Shown here: in pieces, positions 57,221 to 64,000 of the stretch | Position numbering within the stretch: the first letter of the stretch is position 1 | Layout of the letters: every line of letters begins with the position of its first letter | From: Streptomyces cinereus | Lineage (GTDB): Bacteria; Pseudomonadota; Gammaproteobacteria; Pseudomonadales; Moraxellaceae | Length of the DNA: 64,000 nucleotides | Assembly (NCBI GenBank): GCA_014647715.1 | Contig: BMPS01000007.1 | Location: 1-64,000 of the forward strand | Reading direction: 5' to 3' | The notes under the pieces: model-generated | Seen by the model: the letters and a program-made list of their open reading frames with translations, nothing else | The model's database searches: none | What the model was told of the DNA's origin: nothing | Position numbers and translations under genes: made by a program

Positions 57221-57667
57221 ATGACTACCATAAAAGACACCTTGACCGATGTGGTCAAGACCGCCATGAAAGCGCGTGAGCTTGAAAAAGTTAAAGTGCT
57301 ACGCAGCGTACAAGCGGTGATAAAACAAATCGAAATTGATCGCCAACTAACGCTCGATGATGCAGGTGTACTAGACATCTTACAAAAGCAAACCAAGCAG
57401 CGCCAAGAGTCGCTCGCGATTTTTGCCGCCAATGGTCGGGAAGACTTGGCACAAAAAGAACAATTCGAGATTGATGTGATTAGTCAATTCTTGCCACAAC
57501 CCATGAGTGAAGCAGAAATTGCCAATCTGGTAGCTGCTGAAATTGCTGAGCAAGGTGCCACTTCAATGCAGCAAATGGGCGCTGTGATGAATGCGTTAAA
57601 AGTCAAAACCGCAGGTCGCGCTGACCCCACTTTGATCTCAAAGTTGGTCAAAGCGACATTGGGTTAA
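57221..57667 (+). CDS. yqeY: GatB/YqeY-domain protein
   Basis: The 148-residue protein consists of a YqeY domain, the helical tRNA-binding-like module also found at the C-terminus of GatB. Visible segments are MKARELEKVKVLRSVQAVIK (about 17-36) and the final GRADPTLISKLVKATLG, typical of the family. A role in tRNA or amidotransferase work is plausible but not proven. A strong AAGGAGCG site precedes the ATG. The location after rpsU is common in gamma-proteobacteria. Confidence 0.92.
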   Translation: MTTIKDTLTDVVKTAMKARELEKVKVLRSVQAVIKQIEIDRQLTLDDAGVLDILQKQTKQRQESLAIFAANGREDLAQKEQFEIDVISQFLPQPMSEAEIANLVAAEIAEQGATSMQQMGAVMNALKVKTAGRADPTLISKLVKATLG

Positions 57668-57683
57668 CCCTTTAAAACATGAT

Positions 57684-57719
57684 AAAAAAGCCATAAGATT
57701 TGTACTTATGGCTTTTTTA
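57684..57719. terminator. Bidirectional terminator, yqeY / maf
   Basis: A-run-GCCATAAG and CTTATGGC-T-run with a 7-base loop, between convergent genes. Confidence 0.9.
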
Positions 57720-57731
57720 TTGGGTAAATTG

Positions 57732-58361
57732 TTACTGATGGGTTTGCATCACCTGAGAAAGCAAGTCCAAGGTTTCTACCAGTGGCAGTCCAACCACATT
57801 GCTATAGCTACCGTCAATCGCTTTGACCCACGCAGCACCCAGCCCTTGAATGGCATAACCGCCTGCTTTGTCTTGTGGTTCGCCCGTATGCCAATAATGC
57901 GTCATCATGCTGTCAGTGAGTGCGATAAATTTGACATCAGTTCTCACCACAGTGTGCTCAGTATAAGCCATCTGCCATTGACCGTCACGCTGCGCCAGTC
58001 GGCTCACTTGCACTGCAGTCCATACTTGGTGCGAGGCATTGCTCATTTGCCGCCACATCGCACAAGCATCGGCAAAATCGTTAGGTTTTTGCAGTACTGC
58101 CCCATCCGGCAATACGCCAATAGTATCAGCGGTAATCACCACACACTCGGTCATAGCGGTTGGCAAAACGTGTAAAGCGGCTTGCGCTTTTTGACTCACC
58201 ATACGCCCAATATAGTCAATCGCCGATTCTTCTGCTAGCCGTGTTTCATCAATATTGACTGCCGCGCAAGTATGTGGCACCGCAACTTGATCTAACAACT
58301 CACGCCGCCTCGGTGAGGTGGACGCCAAGATAATCGGTATAGTGGCATTAAATTGATACAT
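57732..58361 (-). CDS. maf: Maf-family nucleoside triphosphate pyrophosphatase
   Basis: Maf proteins hydrolyse non-canonical or pyrimidine nucleoside triphosphates to monophosphates and are linked to division arrest. The 209-residue protein has ILASTSPRRRELL (11-23), the signature loop, and the catalytic VVITADTIGV near 74-83 and the distal DKAGGYAIQGLGA. It belongs to the mre cluster (mreB-mreC-mreD-maf), a conserved order; the gap to mreD is 18 bases. Confidence 0.94.
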   Translation of the reverse strand: MYQFNATIPIILASTSPRRRELLDQVAVPHTCAAVNIDETRLAEESAIDYIGRMVSQKAQAALHVLPTAMTECVVITADTIGVLPDGAVLQKPNDFADACAMWRQMSNASHQVWTAVQVSRLAQRDGQWQMAYTEHTVVRTDVKFIALTDSMMTHYWHTGEPQDKAGGYAIQGLGAAWVKAIDGSYSNVVGLPLVETLDLLSQVMQTHQ

Positions 58362-58379
58362 AATAACTTCTCAATACGC

Positions 58380-58865
58380 TTATCGCGTATAACGCAGCAT
58401 GACAGCGACTAACAGCGGCCAAATTAAGGTACTGACGGCAACGGTATAAAGTAATTGGGGTGCAAACACCCCTTGGGTAAATAAATGCAGAAAAATTAAC
58501 GCAAGTTGATAAATCAGCAAACAGGCGCCCGCCAAAAGCCACACCAAGTTCGAGGACAATTGACGTAAATAACCACTGACAAACTTAATAAAAAACGCCA
58601 CCAGCACCGCACATAAGGCTTGCTGACCGATTCGGCTATCTGTGAGTAAATCAGCAAACAAACCAACCACAAACGCCAATCCCATGCCAATTAAAGTCGG
58701 TTGAAATATCAGCCAAAAAATCAGCATCATGATCATCCACATCGGACGAAATAGCGCAATCTCTGCCGACAGCGGATACACACTGAGTACCGATGCGATG
58801 ATAAAACTGATTGCCATCACAATATATAAATGCTGTTTGGTTTTTTTGCGCTGAACGACGACCAT
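58380..58865 (-). CDS. mreD: Rod shape-determining membrane protein MreD
   Basis: MreD is an inner-membrane part of the elongasome, working with MreC and RodA/PBP2. The 161-residue protein has a basic start (QRKKTKQH) and five or six membrane segments, with GLFADLLTDSRIGQQAL near 83-99, the family motif. It follows mreC by 11 bases. Confidence 0.93.
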   Translation of the reverse strand: MVVVQRKKTKQHLYIVMAISFIIASVLSVYPLSAEIALFRPMWMIMMLIFWLIFQPTLIGMGLAFVVGLFADLLTDSRIGQQALCAVLVAFFIKFVSGYLRQLSSNLVWLLAGACLLIYQLALIFLHLFTQGVFAPQLLYTVAVSTLIWPLLVAVMLRYTR

Positions 58866-58876
58866 AATCGGTGATT

Positions 58877-59704
58877 TTAAACCTTTTGCTGAAGCAATAA
58901 AACATAAGACGTATTGATAAAATTGGCAGCGGGTTTCACCATAATCTTGGCATAGCCGCCCGCTTGCTCGGCTTCTACTTTTGCCACGCGCCCAACAGGA
59001 AATCCGGCAGGTATACGACCACCAAGCCCTGATGAAATTAGCTCATCACCAATGCGTACATCCGATGCCTTAAAGATATAATCAAGCACCAAATACTGCG
59101 GATTACCCTTACCCGATACAATGGCTTTTTGCCCGGTACGTTTGATAGTCACTGCAACGGATTGTTGGTCATCGCTGATTAACACCACACGGCAGGTATC
59201 GGGATAAACATTGACGACTTGTCCAAGAATGCCGTTTTCATCAATCACCGTTTGCCCGACAATCACTCCGTCTTTGCTGCCTTTATTGATGACCACCATT
59301 TGCCGCAGTGGATTGCTATCGGTACCAATCACGTGCGACAACAGCAAATTAAACTGGTCTGGCGTGGTGGCGGATAAAATCCCTTGCAGTCGGGCATTTT
59401 GCGCAACAAGATAATCTTGCTGCTGTAATTGCGCTTTGGCATGCACAAGCTCAGCTTTTAACTGGACATTCTCACGGCGTAACGCTTCTTTTTCGGTCAT
59501 AGTACTATCAAGCCAGCCTGCAAAAAAACTTGGATAAGCCGATACTTGATAGATGGGCTGCATGGCGGCATGGGTCGCGGTACGTACTGGCTGAAACCAA
59601 CTGCTATTTTTACTATCCAATAACATCAGCACAATCGCCGCAAACACCACAATAAGGGTCTTGCGAATGGCAAGTGGTTGTTGGGTAAAAATGGTAAGTG
59701 ACAT
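58877..59704 (-). CDS. mreC: Rod shape-determining protein MreC
   Basis: MreC is a bitopic membrane protein that activates PBP2 in lateral wall synthesis. With the start at 59704 it has about 275 residues: a short cytoplasmic part, one membrane helix (about 16-33), a coiled coil (about 65-100; MTEKEALRRENVQLKAELVH) and the double beta-barrel domain with SRVI-like segments (VIGTDSNPLRQMVVINKG, SGLGGRIPAGFPVGRV). ATG at 59713 is an alternative; the frame beyond has only a TTG. A hairpin lies between it and mreB. Confidence 0.93.
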   Translation of the reverse strand: MSLTIFTQQPLAIRKTLIVVFAAIVLMLLDSKNSSWFQPVRTATHAAMQPIYQVSAYPSFFAGWLDSTMTEKEALRRENVQLKAELVHAKAQLQQQDYLVAQNARLQGILSATTPDQFNLLLSHVIGTDSNPLRQMVVINKGSKDGVIVGQTVIDENGILGQVVNVYPDTCRVVLISDDQQSVAVTIKRTGQKAIVSGKGNPQYLVLDYIFKASDVRIGDELISSGLGGRIPAGFPVGRVAKVEAEQAGGYAKIMVKPAANFINTSYVLLLQQKV

Positions 59705-59822
59705 AGGTAACATCCAAGTAAAATCTGTGGCAGTCAATACAGCGCGCGATAACAAGCCATCAGGATAGCAAAAATCTTTTAAAAAAAGCTATCGTAAAAT
59801 CATCTTGTCAATAAAGCAATAA

Positions 59823-59846
59823 AACCGCTATTAAAAAATAGCGGTT
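59823..59846 (-). terminator. Attenuator-like hairpin between mreB and mreC
   Basis: AACCGCTATT (59823-59832) and AATAGCGGTT (59837-59846) form a perfect 10-bp stem with a 4-base loop. On the minus strand it is followed by TTATTGCTTTATTG, a poor T-run. It may reduce, rather than stop, read-through from mreB into mreCD. Confidence 0.55.
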
Positions 59847-59868
59847 AACGGTAACACATCAGTTAACA

Positions 59869-61516
<1,648 letters not shown>

Positions 61517-61819
61517 ATGTCGCAGACGCTTTCAACTGATGAAATTATGAACATCGCAAAACTTGCTCGACTTGGCGTGACCGCTGAGCAGGCAGATAGT
61601 TATGCCAATGACCTAAGCAAAATTCTATCGATGATGGATATTTTGGCAGAGGTCAATACTGACAATATCGCCCCGCTTACCAATGTCCATGATATGACCC
61701 AGCCACTGCGTGAAGATGTTGTTGGCGGTAATGGGGTCGAAGTCAATCGTGAGCTAAATCAGTCCATTGCGCCGAGCGTCGCTGATGGTCTATACCTTGT
61801 GCCACAGGTCATTGAATAA
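61517..61819 (+). CDS. gatC: Asp-tRNA(Asn)/Glu-tRNA(Gln) amidotransferase subunit C
   Basis: GatC stabilises the GatA-GatB pair in the enzyme that amidates mischarged Glu-tRNA(Gln) and/or Asp-tRNA(Asn). The 100-residue protein begins MSQTLSTDEIMNIAKLARLG and ends with PLREDVVGG-type segments (MTQPLREDVV near 72-81). AAGGAA precedes the ATG at 61517. It is first in gatC-gatA-gatB. Confidence 0.94.
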   Translation: MSQTLSTDEIMNIAKLARLGVTAEQADSYANDLSKILSMMDILAEVNTDNIAPLTNVHDMTQPLREDVVGGNGVEVNRELNQSIAPSVADGLYLVPQVIE

Positions 61820-61876
61820 GCCACAGCGCATCGAATAACTTGTCAAATTTTTGTTAATTAATTATAAGTGAAAATT

Positions 61877-63373
61877 ATGTCTGAACTACATACGTTTTCG
61901 GTTGCCCAATTGGCAGCAGGTCTAAAAAATAAAGACTTTAGCAGTACCGAACTTACCCAACATTTTCTTAATCGGATTGCCCAGCATGATAAAGCCATCA
62001 ACAGCTTTATCACAGTCACGCCTGAACAAGCATTAGCACAAGCAGCAACCGCCGATAAATTATTGGCAGAAGGCAAAGGCGCAGACTTGACGGGCGTGCC
62101 ACTGGCTCATAAAGATATTTTTTGTACCCAAGGCGTTTTAACCACTTGTGGCTCAAAAATGCTAGAAAACTTTGTAGCGCCTTACAACGCCACCATCGTT
62201 GAAAACTGCCAAAATGCAGGCTTAGTCATGCTTGGCAAAACCAGCATGGATGAGTTCGCGATGGGCTCGGACAATGAGTCATCATACTTTGGCGCCGTGC
62301 ACAACCCTTGGGATATCAGCCGTGTACCAGGCGGTTCATCGGGCGGTAGCGCAGCTGCGGTTGCGGCAGGTTTTGCGCCCTTTGCCACAGGCTCAGATAC
62401 CGGCGGCTCCATTCGTCAACCTGCGTCATTTTGTGGTCTGACAGGGATTAAGCCCACTTACGGACGTGTCTCACGTTATGGGATGGTGGCGTATGCGTCA
62501 AGTTTTGACCAAGCTGGCAGCTTTGGTAAAACCGCAGAAGATTGTGCTTATTTGCTCAGCGTGTTATCCGGTCATGACAGCAAAGACTCAACGTCTGCCA
62601 ACAAAGATGTGCCGGATTTTGTCGCTAGTTTGAATGCCAAACGCCAAGCCAATGCCAGCCATGATAAACCGCTTCAAGGGTTACGCATCGGTATCCCAAC
62701 CGAATACTTTGCCGATGGCTTAAATAGCGAGGTTAAAGCTGGCGTAGAAGCGGCATTAAAACAATACCAAGCCTTGGGTGCAAGCTTGGTAGATGTGAAT
62801 TTGACCAAACCAGAAATCACCCTTGCCACTTATTATTTGCTCGCCCCAGCCGAGGCTTCATCTAACTTATCGCGTTATGATGGGGTGCGTTATGGCTACC
62901 GCTGTGATAGCCCAAAAAACTTGGAAGATTTATACACCCGCTCTCGTTCTGAAGGCTTTGGTGCCGAAGTACAGCGCCGTATTTTGATGGGTACCTATGC
63001 ATTATCAGCGGGTTATTTTGATGCCTACTATGTCAAAGCGCAAAAAGTGCGTCGCCTCATCAGCCAAGATTTTGCCAAAGCCTTTGAAAGCTGTGATGTC
63101 ATTGCTACCCCAACTGCGCCAACGACGGCTTATAAAATCGGTGCAAGCCTTAGCCCTGCCGGAATTTATATGGGGGATGTTTATACCATTGGCGTGAATT
63201 TAGCCGGTTTACCGTCATTAAGCCATCCGGTGGGTTTTGATGGTGACAATCTGCCTGTCGGCTTACAGCTGATTGCAAAAGCGTGGGATGAAGAGACGCT
63301 AATGCAAACTGCTGATGCGTATCAGCAAGTCACTGATTTTCACCAACAACTATCACCCATCGCCAAAGCCTAA
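61877..63373 (+). CDS. gatA: Asp-tRNA(Asn)/Glu-tRNA(Gln) amidotransferase subunit A
   Basis: GatA is the amidase that releases ammonia from glutamine for tRNA-dependent amidation. The 498-residue amidase-signature protein has the catalytic Lys in [10 protein letters not shown] near 74-83, the Ser-cis-Ser region [15 protein letters not shown] near 152-166 and the nucleophile Ser in [10 protein letters not shown] near 174-183. A GTG 9 bases upstream is less likely than this ATG. It follows gatC by 57 bases. Presence of GatCAB implies that glutaminyl- and/or asparaginyl-tRNA is made indirectly. Confidence 0.96.
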   Translation: MSELHTFSVAQLAAGLKNKDFSSTELTQHFLNRIAQHDKAINSFITVTPEQALAQAATADKLLAEGKGADLTGVPLAHKDIFCTQGVLTTCGSKMLENFVAPYNATIVENCQNAGLVMLGKTSMDEFAMGSDNESSYFGAVHNPWDISRVPGGSSGGSAAAVAAGFAPFATGSDTGGSIRQPASFCGLTGIKPTYGRVSRYGMVAYASSFDQAGSFGKTAEDCAYLLSVLSGHDSKDSTSANKDVPDFVASLNAKRQANASHDKPLQGLRIGIPTEYFADGLNSEVKAGVEAALKQYQALGASLVDVNLTKPEITLATYYLLAPAEASSNLSRYDGVRYGYRCDSPKNLEDLYTRSRSEGFGAEVQRRILMGTYALSAGYFDAYYVKAQKVRRLISQDFAKAFESCDVIATPTAPTTAYKIGASLSPAGIYMGDVYTIGVNLAGLPSLSHPVGFDGDNLPVGLQLIAKAWDEETLMQTADAYQQVTDFHQQLSPIAKA

Positions 63374-63384
63374 GGAGCCTTGTT

Positions 63385-64000
63385 ATGACAAACGAAAATA
63401 AACTGCAAGCGCCTTTAGTGGATGGCTATGAAGTGGTTATCGGTATCGAAATCCACTGCCAACTCAACACCAACACCAAAATTTTCTCATCGGCTTCAAC
63501 GCTATTTGGGCAAGAACCCAACACCCAAGCCAATATTGTTGACCTAGCAATGCCAGGGGCGCTGTCTGTACTCAACAAAAATGTGGTAGAAAAAGCGGTG
63601 ATGTTTGGGCTTGGCGTCAATGCTGAAATTGGCATGATGAACGCCTTTGACCGTAAAAACTATTTTTATCCCGATTTGCCAAAAGGCTACCAAATCAGCC
63701 AAATGGCGCACCCGATTGTTGGTACAGGCTATATCGACATCGTGGTCAATGAAGGTGAAAAAAACGAATATCCCAAACGTATTCACATTACCCGTGCTCA
63801 CTTAGAGGAAGATGCAGGCAAATCGGTGCATGATGCGGTGCCACAAATGACAGGCGTGGATTTAAACCGCGCCGGTACGCCGCTGATTGAAATCGTCTCA
63901 GAGCCTGATATGCGCTCAGCTGCCGAGGCGGTTGCCTATGTCAAAGCCATTCACCAGTTGGTCACTTGGCTCGGTATTTCTGATGCCATTATGGCGGAAG
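63385..64000 (+). CDS. gatB: Asp-tRNA(Asn)/Glu-tRNA(Gln) amidotransferase subunit B (cut by window end)
   Basis: Only the first 205 codons are present. GatB binds the tRNA and phosphorylates the mischarged residue before amidation. The visible part has [20 protein letters not shown] (18-37), [19 protein letters not shown] near 88-106 and [12 protein letters not shown], with [15 protein letters not shown], all diagnostic of GatB. An AAGGAG site lies before the ATG, 11 bases after the gatA stop. The catalytic domain continues past the end of the window. Confidence 0.95.
   Translation, partial: MTNENKLQAPLVDGYEVVIGIEIHCQLNTNTKIFSSASTLFGQEPNTQANIVDLAMPGALSVLNKNVVEKAVMFGLGVNAEIGMMNAFDRKNYFYPDLPKGYQISQMAHPIVGTGYIDIVVNEGEKNEYPKRIHITRAHLEEDAGKSVHDAVPQMTGVDLNRAGTPLIEIVSEPDMRSAAEAVAYVKAIHQLVTWLGISDAIMAE

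Overview
This 64 kb window is bacterial chromosomal DNA. Protein content and gene order point to the gamma-proteobacterial family Moraxellaceae. A Moraxella osloensis/Faucicola-like or Psychrobacter-like organism is my inference; no 16S rRNA gene is present to confirm it. The main clues are the ibaG-murA-hisG order, the adjacent rluC/rne pair, a family I.1 lipase with its foldase, the dsbC-hom pair, maf-mreDCB, gatCAB and a single fadBA operon. I see no tRNA or rRNA gene, CRISPR array, insertion sequence or prophage. The window is mostly core genome with a few accessory insertions.

Layout. 1-5 kb: a cut gene end, a TSUP carrier, birA-coaX, a small lipoprotein and a TerC-CBS membrane protein. 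5-7.4 kb: a secreted lipase and its membrane foldase. 7.4-12.1 kb (minus strand): yraN, ibaG, murA, hisG, an AIG2-like gene and hisD; a terminator separates hisD from the rest. 12.1-18.2 kb: rsmI flanked by two unrecognised AT-rich genes, then two more TSUP carriers, coaBC with a His-rich insert, radC and a DUF4126 membrane protein. 18.3-32.1 kb (minus strand): the complete S10-spc-alpha ribosomal protein cluster with secY, rpmJ and rpoA. Each of its three segments has its own recognisable sigma70-type promoter. 32.4-40.5 kb: RNase G, a HAD phosphatase, RluC and, divergently, a very long RNase E, so both members of the RNase E/G family lie within 3 kb. 40.5-48.5 kb: a DUF808 membrane protein, a DsbC-like lipoprotein, homoserine dehydrogenase, a thiolase, a cold-shock/DUF1294 fusion and two DUF2382 stress-type genes. 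48.5-56.4 kb (minus strand): MetR, a CNNM/CorC-type protein, fadBA, a CHMI-family isomerase, YbaK and a cytochrome c5-like lipoprotein. 56.8-64 kb: rpsU-yqeY, maf-mreDCB (minus strand) and gatCAB, with gatB cut by the window end.

How the genes work together. The ribosomal cluster, secY, rpoA, rpsU, gatCAB, the RNase E/G pair, RluC and RsmI cover building ribosomes, charging Gln/Asn tRNA, translating and turning over RNA. MurA, MreBCD and Maf serve wall synthesis and cell shape. BirA, CoaX and CoaBC make or attach the cofactors biotin and CoA. Lipase, foldase, FadBA and the thiolase could form a route from extracellular triacylglycerol to acetyl-CoA, fitting a lipid-using lifestyle. The less ordinary material is the two unknown genes around rsmI, the His/Cys-rich insert in CoaBC, three TSUP carriers within 18 kb, inverted repeats overlapping the -10 boxes of the alpha and gatC promoters, and the long structured region before rne. 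I found no clear, complete new biological system.
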